A stretch of DNA of 33,869 nucleotides, taken from positions 1 through 33,869 of the forward strand of contig NZ_ONDD01000037.1 of the NCBI RefSeq assembly GCF_900316465.1. Reading direction: 5' to 3'. Numbering within the stretch: position 1 is the first letter of the stretch; each line of letters opens with the position of its first letter. This DNA comes from an uncultured Fibrobacter sp. GTDB lineage: Bacteria > Fibrobacterota > Fibrobacteria > Fibrobacterales > Fibrobacteraceae. Below, one piece after another: positions 14,897 through 22,797 of this stretch. The notes under the pieces are model-generated. The model was not told where the DNA came from. It ran no database searches and was given only the letters and a program-made list of their open reading frames with translations. The position numbers and the translations under genes are program-made.

Positions 14897-16666
14897 TTAC
14901 TGGATGTTTAAAAAGCCTTTGATCCTTCCCAAAAGGTCGTACAGCTTGCCGTTTTTTTGCGGCATCCGTTGTGCTTTGACTTTATGGATGCGAATCGTTG
15001 TTTCTTTTGGCACTTCCAGTTTTTGCATCGGATCTCCAATAATCGATTCTCCATAGAACCAATCGTAAAGGTCTTCCTTGTGACCGTACTGGTTCCTTTT
15101 CACCCTTTCGTTTACCCATTCCCGGAACGATTCGCCAATGAACTTGTGCTCAAAGGCGTAGTACATGAAACCATCCATTTGGTCGCTTCCACTGGTTTTG
15201 GACGAACCGATACTTACAAAACCGCCGTTAATCGTGTTAAAGATATGCTCGCTTCCAACAGAGGCACTATTGGCGTTGCCGTAGAAATCATAGCAGGTAA
15301 GTGGGCCACAGCAGGCAAAGTGGAAGAATCTCGGTGACACGCACATGTTTCTTTCCACTCGTGTTATATCCAGCCCGTTTCCAAGGCCAGTCTGGCCTCC
15401 GTGCCCACCATAAAGGGCCCAATCATACTTGTCGGATTTAATGTTGTCTAGATATTCCTGCCCGTCAGCGATGGACTTATCAAGGGAGTCTGGGGAATAA
15501 AGAAGGCTCAAACCATCAACGAATTTCTGGTCTAGAGGATTGTTTAGGCCTCCTTCCTCAGTTAGGAACATGGCACTACGCGTAGCTTTCTTGAACAAAC
15601 CGAGATAGTAGTTGTGGATTTTCTCGAAATAGTTCAATAAAAGTGTTTTTGGGTTACCGTAGAAACCTGCCGTGTTGGGGTCAATTCGAGAAACCCATAT
15701 TTCAAAGGAATCAGAAACTGCGCCACTTTTGGAATAGTGCCCGTCAAAAACTCCATTGGATTTTCCAGAAATCCAAAGGTGCTTTATGTCTTCCTCTGGG
15801 AGCGAATCCTTCATGAAAATATTTCCGTAATAGGTTTGGTTGAGACCGGGTGTGCTCTTGTCATTTTGACGCCAAACGGAATCAGGGATTGGTTCATAGG
15901 AGGCATTATTCCCGCATTTCCATTTTAGTGTAAGATAAGCGGCGCCATATTCCTCTGCATAGTTTAGTTTGAATTTGTAGAGACTGTCTTTCTTGAATTG
16001 AAAAGCGCTGTAATAGGGAATGTCCCAGTTGTTGAACCATGCGTCAATGAGCAGGGAATCGTTAATCCAAAGGCGCCTGTCGTTGTCCGTGGTAAGTTGC
16101 AGGGAACAAAGTGCGGTGACTGGAGATTTGATGTATCCGGAATATGCAATTGAAAAACTATCCGCCGGTACTTTCCCTGGTATCGGAGAACCATCGCGTA
16201 CATCAAAGTTTAACGTTGTCGTGGTGGTTTCAAACAACTTTCCGCCATAGGCTTCGGGGCCTCCGGCAGCAGTGTCTTTCCAAACACCGTCAAGGTCCAT
16301 GAAGTAAAGGTCTGTTACCCAGCGCTGGTACCGGAATCCTTCTTGTGTTTTCTGGTAGAATTCAAATTGAGCGCGCGGAATGTCTCCAACAAAGATGGCG
16401 CCCGTGATGGAATCCTTCTTGCTTACGAGTATTTCTTTTAGGTCGGTGGCTTTCCCGCCGTTCTTCTGGGATTTGAAAGATATGACAGAGGCATTTACTT
16501 GATAAGTATTCCAGATGTCATCTGTATAGGTGTCTATGGCATTCTTGATTTCGTTGTCTTTTATCATTTCGTCGTCAACGACGATGAGGATATCAGATGC
16601 TTTGCTCCATGCGCAAACAGAAAATAGGAGAATTACCCCCAAAAAGTATTTAAGTGTATTTTTCAT
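14897..16666 (-). CDS. Secreted gingipain-like (C25-like) cysteine protease with PA14 insert
   Basis: 589 residues from ATG 16666 (AAGGGGGG upstream), beginning with a Sec signal peptide (MKNTLKYFLGVILLFSVCAW). The N-terminal part (VGDIPRAQFEF) and C-terminal part (YDWALYGGHGGQTG, then RFFHFACCGP, ending in ESIIGDPMQKL) match the clan CD caspase-haemoglobinase fold of family C25. His422 and Cys452 or Cys453 are candidate catalytic residues about 30 apart, as in gingipains. A PA14-type carbohydrate-binding domain is inserted at about 155-262 (LTTDNDRRLWINDSLLIDAW). The end carries GKLYDLLGR, reminiscent of type IX secretion C-terminal signals but short. Function in surface or secreted protein processing, or binding of polysaccharide, is inferred. 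Confidence 0.78.
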   Translation of the reverse strand: MKNTLKYFLGVILLFSVCAWSKASDILIVVDDEMIKDNEIKNAIDTYTDDIWNTYQVNASVISFKSQKNGGKATDLKEILVSKKDSITGAIFVGDIPRAQFEFYQKTQEGFRYQRWVTDLYFMDLDGVWKDTAAGGPEAYGGKLFETTTTTLNFDVRDGSPIPGKVPADSFSIAYSGYIKSPVTALCSLQLTTDNDRRLWINDSLLIDAWFNNWDIPYYSAFQFKKDSLYKFKLNYAEEYGAAYLTLKWKCGNNASYEPIPDSVWRQNDKSTPGLNQTYYGNIFMKDSLPEEDIKHLWISGKSNGVFDGHYSKSGAVSDSFEIWVSRIDPNTAGFYGNPKTLLLNYFEKIHNYYLGLFKKATRSAMFLTEEGGLNNPLDQKFVDGLSLLYSPDSLDKSIADGQEYLDNIKSDKYDWALYGGHGGQTGLGNGLDITRVERNMCVSPRFFHFACCGPLTCYDFYGNANSASVGSEHIFNTINGGFVSIGSSKTSGSDQMDGFMYYAFEHKFIGESFREWVNERVKRNQYGHKEDLYDWFYGESIIGDPMQKLEVPKETTIRIHKVKAQRMPQKNGKLYDLLGRIKGFLNIQ

Positions 16667-16804
16667 GAAAGCCCCCCTTGACTTCATTAAAGACAAAGTC
16701 CTTTTTTTGGGGAAATATATATTTTTTTCTGCTCGAAAGGGCTTTTTGTACGAAAAAGCGTGACGGAGTCTTGTAAAATAATGAAATTTTGTGCAGTGAA
16801 CCTA

Positions 16805-16833
16805 TTGACAATTGCCCAATTGTGCATTATATT
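16805..16833 (+). promoter_or_regulatory. lexA promoter
   Basis: TTGACA (16805-16810), 17-base spacer, TATATT (16828-16833): a near-consensus housekeeping sigma promoter 34 bases before the lexA start codon, with GAGG at 16856-16859 as ribosome binding site. Confidence 0.88.
16813..16827 (+). promoter_or_regulatory. LexA operator (SOS box)
   Basis: TGCCCAATTGTGCAT matches TGC-N-C-N4-GTGCAT, the box reported for Fibrobacter succinogenes LexA. It ends exactly at the base before the -10 hexamer, inside the spacer, so LexA binding would block RNA polymerase and give autorepression. Confidence 0.9.
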
Positions 16834-16866
16834 TGTGTATGTAATTTATTAAAGCGAGGTTTATAC

Positions 16867-17517
16867 ATGGAAAACAACAGCAAACGCAAGGAGCTAACCA
16901 CCCGTCAAGAAGAAATCCTGGAATACATCAAGAAGTATTCCAAGGAAAACCGCATGCCACCTACCGTCCGCGAAATCGGCAACCATTTCGAGATTTCTTC
17001 GACGAACGGCGTCCGTTCCATCCTCGCCGCCCTCATCAAGAAGGGCTATATCAACCGCTCCCCCAGACTTAGCCGCGGTATCGAAGTTGTCGACAGCGGC
17101 AATTCCGAGGCTTCGGAAGCGCCGACCAATACTATTGAAATTCCTATCGTGGGCCGCGTCGCTGCCGGTACGCCGATTCTTGCCGTGCAGAACCTCGAAG
17201 GCACCGTCACCATCGACCGCGACTTCCTCGCTTGCCGTTCCGACGTCTTTGCGCTCCGCGTCAAGGGCGACTCCATGATCAACGCCGGCATTCTCGACGG
17301 CGACTTGATTTTCGCTCGCCAGCAAAAGACGGCTGACCGCGGTGAAATCATCGTGGCCCAGGTCGACAACGAAGCCACCGTCAAGTATTACCACCCCGCC
17401 GCAGACCATATCGAACTGCGTCCGGCAAACCCGCGTTACCGCCCGATCATTGTCAAGAAGGACAAGCACTTCTCCATTGCAGGCAAACTCATCGGCGTGA
17501 TGCGTAAGGTGAACTAA
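16867..17517 (+). CDS. lexA: LexA repressor
   Basis: 216 residues. The N-terminal winged helix-turn-helix (TTRQEEILEYIKKYSKENRM, PPTVREIGNHFEISSTNGVR) is followed by the self-cleaving peptidase domain: cleavage site Ala100-Gly101 (GRVAAGTP), nucleophile Ser136 (GDSM) and general base Lys173 (ATVKYY). On DNA damage RecA filaments stimulate cleavage and the SOS genes are released. Start at 16867 is chosen for its RBS and because the promoter -10 would lie inside a longer version starting at 16789. The recognition helix differs from E. coli, consistent with the unusual operator. Terminator follows at 17575. Confidence 0.97.
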   Translation: MENNSKRKELTTRQEEILEYIKKYSKENRMPPTVREIGNHFEISSTNGVRSILAALIKKGYINRSPRLSRGIEVVDSGNSEASEAPTNTIEIPIVGRVAAGTPILAVQNLEGTVTIDRDFLACRSDVFALRVKGDSMINAGILDGDLIFARQQKTADRGEIIVAQVDNEATVKYYHPAADHIELRPANPRYRPIIVKKDKHFSIAGKLIGVMRKVN

Positions 17518-17574
17518 CAGAGGCCGCGCCGACCGCGGCGCCCTCGCCCGCCACTTGAAAACTCGCTTATAAAG

Positions 17575-17609
17575 AAATCCGCCCTCGGTCGAACCGGGAG
17601 CGGATTTTT
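17575..17609 (+). terminator. Intrinsic terminator of lexA
   Basis: A long stem (AAATCCGC pairing with GCGGATTT, extended inward by CTCGGT/ACCGGG) and a T run. A GC-rich smaller hairpin (GCCGCG/CGCGGC) precedes it near 17523. Confidence 0.8.
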
Positions 17610-17633
17610 AATTTCTGACGTTATCCAAAAGGA

Positions 17634-18704
17634 TTAATCTTCCATTTCGGCGAGATCTTCTTCAGCTTCCTTCAGATCGTCTGCGTCCGGTCCGATAATA
17701 TCGTCATCTTCTTCATCCAGAGAGTCGCCGTCCATGGCACCGAGCTGGTATTCCACCTTGCGGGCTTCCTTGGACTGACCGAGCTTAAGGATGGCGGCAC
17801 ATTCTTCGCAGAAGCCGAGATGCTTGTCGACCCAGAATTCAGGAGACACGAGGTTGCGGTTGCAGCGCGTGCACATCTGCGTGGCAGCTTCGCGTTCGAA
17901 CATCTTGTTCTGTTCTTCGAGTTCCTTGAGAATGCGTTCCGTCAGTTCTTCCTGCGTTTCTTCGGCAAGGGACGACTTGTGGCGGATTGCAGAGGTCGGC
18001 TTCATGTCAAGGTTCTTGACATCGCTGGACATTTTCTTCTTGTTGGAGCGGTCTTCGGATTCGTCGACCTTCACGAACATGATGGTCTTGGAAAGGCGCT
18101 TGACACCCTGCAGGAGCACGGCGTAGGCGTAGTCCGGAGCGTTCTTGGACTTCTTTTCGGCAACCGGAGTTTCGACCGGCTGTTCGACTTCAACAGGCTT
18201 TGCAGCGGGCTTGGCTTCAACCTTTGCGGGAGCCTTTGCAGCCGGCTTTGCCGGAGCGGCTTTCGGTTCGGGCTTGGCGGCAGCCTTCGGAGCAGCAGCG
18301 GGCTTTGCGGCCTTAACCGGAGCAGCCTTCGGAGCAGGCTTAGCCGGAGCGGGCTTCTTGGCAGGAGCCTTTGCCGGAGCGGCCTTAGCTACAGTCTTCT
18401 TAGAGTCCTTCGCCTTCGGAGCGGGCTTTGCCGGAGCAGGCTTCTTAGCCGGAGCCTTCGGAGCCGGTTTTGCCGGAGCGACCTTCTTGGCAGGCTTTGC
18501 CGGAGCGGCCTTCTTGGCCGGGGCCTTCGGAGCCGGTTTTGCCGGAGCAGCCTTCTTGGCAGGGGCCTTTGCAGGCTTTGCCGGAGCAGCCTTCTTCACA
18601 GCTTTAGCAGGGGCCTTGGCGGGCTTTGCCGGAGCGGCCTTCTTGGCAGGCTTTGCTGCGGGTTTCTTTGCCGGAGCCTTGGACGATACTTTCTTAGAAC
18701 TCAT
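17634..18704 (-). CDS. Histone-H1-like Ala/Lys/Pro-rich protein with DksA/TraR-type zinc finger
   Basis: 356 residues. The first half (about 1-170) is almost only Ala, Lys and Pro in PAKKAAPAK-type repeats, like bacterial histone-H1-like proteins, and should bind DNA or RNA through charge. The second half is acidic and helical (ETQEELTERILKELEEQNKM) and leads into CTRC-17 residues-CEEC, precisely the C-x2-C-x17-C-x2-C zinc ligand spacing of DksA/TraR. The C-terminus is very acidic (DEEDDDIIGPDADDLKEAEE). The gene starts 3 bases after the cyclophilin stop, so the two are co-transcribed. A role in nucleoid or RNA polymerase regulation is an inference. Confidence 0.82.
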   Translation of the reverse strand: MSSKKVSSKAPAKKPAAKPAKKAAPAKPAKAPAKAVKKAAPAKPAKAPAKKAAPAKPAPKAPAKKAAPAKPAKKVAPAKPAPKAPAKKPAPAKPAPKAKDSKKTVAKAAPAKAPAKKPAPAKPAPKAAPVKAAKPAAAPKAAAKPEPKAAPAKPAAKAPAKVEAKPAAKPVEVEQPVETPVAEKKSKNAPDYAYAVLLQGVKRLSKTIMFVKVDESEDRSNKKKMSSDVKNLDMKPTSAIRHKSSLAEETQEELTERILKELEEQNKMFEREAATQMCTRCNRNLVSPEFWVDKHLGFCEECAAILKLGQSKEARKVEYQLGAMDGDSLDEEDDDIIGPDADDLKEAEEDLAEMED

Positions 18705-18707
18705 AGA

Positions 18708-19247
18708 TTACTTCTTTTCCACGATAGTGATGTTAATAATTTTATCATTGGGTTCAATACGGCAAACGACATCTTCGCCTTCAAGAACCTTACCGAACAC
18801 CGTGTGCTTGCCATCTAAGTGGTGCTGCGGCGTCTGCGTGATAAAGAACTGCGAACCGTTCGTATTCGGACCACGATTGGCCATCGAGATAACGCCGGCT
18901 TCGTGCTTCAAAGAACTGATTTCGTCATCGATCGTATAACCGGGACCGCCCTTGCCGTTACCTTCGGGATCGCCACCCTGGATCATGAATCCGGGAATCA
19001 CGCGATGGAACGTGAGGCCGTTGTAAAAGCCCTTGTTTGCGAGATCGACAAAATTTGCAACCGTGTTGGGAGCAGACTTGAAATCGAGCGAAACCACGAT
19101 TTTGCCTTCGTGGGTTTCAATAATTGCATCGATTGCCTTAATAGCGGAATAGTCCTTGTTGAACACCTTTCCCTGAGCGAATCCAAAACTGAAAAAGCCA
19201 AGAACAAGGGCTGTCACAAGGGCAACAAAAACGAGAGGTCTTTTCAT
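18708..19247 (-). CDS. Exported cyclophilin-type peptidyl-prolyl isomerase
   Basis: Catalytic cyclophilin motifs: FHRVIPGFMIQGGDPEGNG and ANRGPNTNGSQFFIT, then LDGKHTVFGKV. A signal peptide (MKRPLVFVALVTALVLGFFSFGFAQ) places it in the periplasm. Start 19247 gives the best signal peptide; ATG 19256 is an alternative, and neither has a clear Shine-Dalgarno sequence. It catalyses proline isomerisation in folding exported proteins. First gene of a pair with the H1-like protein; divergent from lepA, with promoters for both presumably in the 145-base gap. Confidence 0.93.
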   Translation of the reverse strand: MKRPLVFVALVTALVLGFFSFGFAQGKVFNKDYSAIKAIDAIIETHEGKIVVSLDFKSAPNTVANFVDLANKGFYNGLTFHRVIPGFMIQGGDPEGNGKGGPGYTIDDEISSLKHEAGVISMANRGPNTNGSQFFITQTPQHHLDGKHTVFGKVLEGEDVVCRIEPNDKIINITIVEKK

Positions 19248-19391
19248 ATCAACCATGATTGATGGTGCACATCTTTGATTTATATTGTTAATATAGCTTT
19301 TTTTGTCAAAGTCCATTGCGCATTTTCTATATTTAGCCCGAAAAATAGCAGGATTCACCCGGTAATTTCACCAGATAATCTTATCGTAATT

Positions 19392-21212
19392 ATGCCGCAA
19401 AACGACAACATTAGAAATTTCAGCATTATCGCCCATATCGACCACGGTAAATCGACTCTTGCCGACCGAATGATTGAACTGACCAAGACCGTTTCGAAGA
19501 ACGAAATGACGAACCAGCTCTTGGACGACATGGACCTAGAACGCGAACGCGGCATTACCATCAAGGCTCACGCTATTCGCATGGTGTACGAGAAAGATGG
19601 CAAGGAATACATTCTGAACATGATCGATACGCCGGGGCACGTGGACTTTACTTACGAAGTCAGCCGTTCCTTGGCCGCTTGCGAAGGCGCCATTCTGGTG
19701 GTGGATGCAAGCCAGGGTATCGAAGCCCAGACGCTTTCGAACCTCTACCTCGCTCTCGAAAACGACCTGGAAATTATTCCGGTGCTCAACAAGGTAGACC
19801 TTCCGGGTGCACAGCCCGACCATGTGGCTCAGCTCGTAGGCGACTTGCTCGGTTACGACCCCGAAAAGATTCCGCGCATTTCCGCTAAGACCGGCCTGAA
19901 CGTAGACCAGGTTCTCGACAAGATCGTCGACGAAATCCCGGCTCCCAAGGGCGACAGCGGCAAGCCCCTGAAGGCTCTTATCTTTGACTCCGTGTACGAC
20001 TCCTACCGCGGCGTGATCAACTATATCCGCGTTGTCGAAGGCACCATCAAGGCCGGCATGAAGATCAAGATGATGAAGACCGGCGCCGAATACATGGTGA
20101 CCGAAGTCGGAACATTCAGCATGCGCCGCGACCCGCGTGACGAACTGACCGAAGGCATGGTCGGTTACGTGCTTGCAAACGTCAAGACGATTAGCGACGT
20201 GAAAATCGGCGATACACTCACCGATTCCGCCAACCCGGCGACCGAACCGCTCCCGGGCTACAAAGACATTCTGCCCATGATCTATTCCGGTATCTACCCC
20301 ATCAATCCGGAAGACTACAAGGACTTGCGCGAAGCTTTGGAAAAGCTCCGTCTGAACGACTCCGCCATCAGCTGGGAACCGGAAACTTCTGAAGCACTCG
20401 GCTTCGGATTCCGTACCGGATTCCTCGGACTCTTGCACATGGAAATCGTGCAGGAACGCCTTGACCGCGAATTTAACGTGGACATCATCACGACTGTACC
20501 GAACGTGGAATACCACGTGTACATGAGCGACGGCACGATGGTGAAAATTGAAAGCCCGTCCAAGCTTCCCGATGCTAGCCGTTACGACCACATCGAAGAG
20601 CCTTATGTGAAGGCCCAGATCTTTACGCCGAAGGAATTCGTGGGCGCACTCATGACGCTCTGCGAAGAAAAGCGTGGCGAATTCGAGACCATGGAATACC
20701 TCGACGAAGAAAAGGTGATTCTCAAGTACAACCTGCCTCTCGCCGAAATCATGTTCGACTTCTACGACCGCCTCAAATCCGTAAGCCGCGGCTATGCAGG
20801 CCTTGACTACGCCCCGAGCGAATATCGCAGAAACAACCTGGTGAAGCTCGACATTCTTTTGAACGGCGACCCGGTGGATGCATTCTCGGTGATTATCCAC
20901 AAGGACAAGGCCCACACCTACGCCAACGCCATTTGCGTGAAGCTTAAAGACCTTATTCCGCGCCAGCAGTTCGACGTGGCAATCCAGGGTGCTATTGGCG
21001 GCAAGATAATCAGCCGCTCCACCGTGAAGGCTGTGCGTAAGGACGTGCTTGCCAAGTGCTACGGCGGTGACATTACCCGTAAGCGCAAGCTCCTTGAAAA
21101 GCAGAAAGAAGGTAAGAAGCGCATGAAGAGCATCGGTTCTGTCGAAGTGCCGCAGAAGGCGTTCCTCGCCGTGCTTTCGCTTTCCGACAACTCCACCAAC
21201 AACGGGGACTAA
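19392..21212 (+). CDS. lepA: Elongation factor 4 (LepA)
   Basis: 606 residues (E. coli LepA is 599). GTPase G1 AHIDHGKST (14-22), switch region DMDLERERGITIK, G3 DTPGH, G4 NKVD; the C-terminal LepA-specific region is intact (RRNNLVKLDILLNGDPVDA, RKRKLLEKQKEGKKRMK). LepA acts on translating ribosomes and affects initiation and elongation fidelity. The ATG at 19392 starts the standard N-terminus (MPQNDNIRNFSIIAHIDHGK); there is no clear Shine-Dalgarno sequence. It is followed after 5 bases by the signal peptidase gene, the same order as E. coli lepA-lepB. Confidence 0.98.
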   Translation: MPQNDNIRNFSIIAHIDHGKSTLADRMIELTKTVSKNEMTNQLLDDMDLERERGITIKAHAIRMVYEKDGKEYILNMIDTPGHVDFTYEVSRSLAACEGAILVVDASQGIEAQTLSNLYLALENDLEIIPVLNKVDLPGAQPDHVAQLVGDLLGYDPEKIPRISAKTGLNVDQVLDKIVDEIPAPKGDSGKPLKALIFDSVYDSYRGVINYIRVVEGTIKAGMKIKMMKTGAEYMVTEVGTFSMRRDPRDELTEGMVGYVLANVKTISDVKIGDTLTDSANPATEPLPGYKDILPMIYSGIYPINPEDYKDLREALEKLRLNDSAISWEPETSEALGFGFRTGFLGLLHMEIVQERLDREFNVDIITTVPNVEYHVYMSDGTMVKIESPSKLPDASRYDHIEEPYVKAQIFTPKEFVGALMTLCEEKRGEFETMEYLDEEKVILKYNLPLAEIMFDFYDRLKSVSRGYAGLDYAPSEYRRNNLVKLDILLNGDPVDAFSVIIHKDKAHTYANAICVKLKDLIPRQQFDVAIQGAIGGKIISRSTVKAVRKDVLAKCYGGDITRKRKLLEKQKEGKKRMKSIGSVEVPQKAFLAVLSLSDNSTNNGD

Positions 21213-21217
21213 GTCCA

Positions 21218-22408
21218 ATGTCCAGACTTTCGAGAAAGGTGAAAAGGCTGCAGCGAAAGAATTCGCAAAGCCATATCTTTCTCTTGTTCCTGTTCTTGCT
21301 GTTTGTTGGCGGGCTCGCGTTTGTCGCGCGTATTTACGCTCTCGCGCCCGTCAAGATTGTGGATGCGTCGATGACGCCCAAGTTCAAGGAACAGTCTACC
21401 CATTGGATGTGCAAACTGCCGCAATGCCTTACCCAAATCAAGGACCAGGACATTGTCTGGCTTTCGCTCAAAAGCGGCGAAACCATGGTGCGCAGGGTGC
21501 TTGCCATGCCAGGCGATTCCATTGAAATCACGGATAAAGGCCGCGTGCGTACTCCGCACCGAAACTTTAAATGGAAAGGCGAAGACGCCTTTATTCAAAG
21601 CCAAACGATTTACGTTCCTAAAGCCGGCGACACGCTCTATTTTGACAAATTAAACGACGTGGAGCAGGACTATATTTTAGCCTACCTGCACACTCATGGC
21701 GAAAAGATTGCCGTCAAGTCGACTCTTTGGCAAGGTGACCGCGAAATCAACATTGACCGCGTGGGTGCCACCAAGATTGCAAACCGCCAGGTAAGCCTTA
21801 AAGAAATTGATTTCTTGCCGTGGCAAGACCGCTACCTGATCGAGCTCCAGATTCGCCAGGCAGAACCGGGCAACGCTCCGATTAAAATCAAGCGCGAATT
21901 GTTCCGTTTAAAGCCCGCCAAGCTCGAGCTCACTCCCCCGCCCACGTCTTCTGCAGACTCTACCGTAGGCGATTCCATTAAGACCGATTCTATCAAAGTC
22001 GCGCACGTCGATTCCAACAAAACAGCAAAGGCCGACACGACTCAAAAAGACACAACGAAAAAGGATTCTGCCGTCGCAGCCCCCGCAAAACAGGCGCCAG
22101 CAAAGGAAGAACCGGAACAGTTCTTGGACGAACCCTTGAACAAGATTGTGATTGAAGAAGACTGCTATTACATGACATGCATCAAAGGCTCCAGCTGCCC
22201 CGATTCACGCGAACTCGGCTACTTTACGCACAACGATTTTATCGGGCGCTACTTGGAATGGCCTGACCGCTTCCAAAATAGAATCATTGTTCCGGCAAAG
22301 AAAATCCTCGACAAATCAATCGAATACATTCTCTCGCTCCTAGCTCCGGAAGAAGATTCTGAAGAAAATACTTCTGAAGATGAAACCAAGAGCGATTCCA
22401 CAAAGTAA
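21218..22408 (+). CDS. Divergent signal peptidase I (S26 family)
   Basis: 396 residues. One N-terminal membrane helix (about 19-40), then the S26 boxes: nucleophile Ser51 in DASMTPKF, DIVWLSLKSGE, MVRRVLAMPGDSIEI and SSCPDSRELG. In the usual YVKRVIGLPGD box the Lys is the general base; here that position is Arg92 (codon CGC). The GDN of the last box is also replaced (KGSSC). An Asp/Thr/Lys-rich low-complexity insert (about 240-305) splits the core from the last box. Location right after lepA supports orthology to lepB, the enzyme that cleaves Sec signal peptides, but activity is in doubt; another signal peptidase may exist elsewhere in the genome. Confidence 0.82.
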   Translation: MSRLSRKVKRLQRKNSQSHIFLLFLFLLFVGGLAFVARIYALAPVKIVDASMTPKFKEQSTHWMCKLPQCLTQIKDQDIVWLSLKSGETMVRRVLAMPGDSIEITDKGRVRTPHRNFKWKGEDAFIQSQTIYVPKAGDTLYFDKLNDVEQDYILAYLHTHGEKIAVKSTLWQGDREINIDRVGATKIANRQVSLKEIDFLPWQDRYLIELQIRQAEPGNAPIKIKRELFRLKPAKLELTPPPTSSADSTVGDSIKTDSIKVAHVDSNKTAKADTTQKDTTKKDSAVAAPAKQAPAKEEPEQFLDEPLNKIVIEEDCYYMTCIKGSSCPDSRELGYFTHNDFIGRYLEWPDRFQNRIIVPAKKILDKSIEYILSLLAPEEDSEENTSEDETKSDSTK

Positions 22409-22419
22409 ATTCTTTTAGA

Positions 22420-22669
22420 TTGTCACACGAATTGTACTAAAGTACTAAAAGTGCGCAAGGTTATGACGCAGCAGAAAACTTGTTTTCTGTTATGGCATAA
22501 CCGTAGCCACGAACGCCAACGGCGTTAAATGCTAGGCTCGGAAGTAGGTTTGCAAGCAATCCTGTTTCTCTCGCCTTACGCATTTATCTGATTTTACTAA
22601 CGTAAAATCTATATATAATAATTTGTTTTTAACAGGAATCACGTTAGTGATTCCCAATCAGTGTGACAA
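22420..22669. repeat. Multi-hairpin intergenic element with outer inverted repeat
   Basis: The 389-base gap between the signal peptidase gene and the convergent DUF1015 gene holds no ORF worth calling. Outer arms TTGTCACAC (22420-22428) and GTGTGACAA (22661-22669) enclose: GGTTATG/CATAACC (22459-22502) around CAGAAAAC/GTTTTCTG; AACGCC/GGCGTT (22512-22526); TAAATGC/GCATTTA (22526-22586); GATTTTAC/GTAAAATC with loop TAAC (22590-22609); and GGAATCAC/GTGATTCC with loop GTTA (22635-22654). A further AAATGC/GCATTT hairpin follows outside. It shares arms and a CTCGCCTNACGC string with the element before ssrA. Confidence 0.7.
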
Positions 22670-22744
22670 TTATATTGTTAAAAAATGCCGTTAAGCATTT
22701 CTAATCCGTGTGGTTTCCCAAAAACTTTCATGCCCAATCGATAC

Positions 22745-22777
22745 AACAAAAAAGGCCGCGAATTATCGCGACCTTTT
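22745..22777 (-). terminator. Intrinsic terminator of the DUF2062-DUF1015 gene
   Basis: On the minus strand an 11-bp stem (AAAAGGTCGCG with CGCGGCCTTTT, one T-G pair), 6-base loop, then a run of six Ts; it lies 20 bases after the stop codon. Confidence 0.88.
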
Positions 22778-22797
22778 GAATTCCTATTGCTCAGCAA

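Noticed and set aside
17820..18939. Long plus-strand frames rich in Gly/Leu/Ser/Phe over the H1-like gene
   Set aside because: They are complementary-strand readings of PAKKA-type repeats; no ribosome binding site and no recognisable domain.
19536..21218. 560-residue minus-strand frame opposite lepA
   Set aside because: Antisense shadow of a fully conserved gene; His/Val-rich composition typical of reverse-strand reading in this codon usage.
22590..22654. Integron attC-like sites from the paired TAAC/GTTA loops
   Set aside because: No integrase, no cassette-like ORFs and the stems do not have attC arm order.
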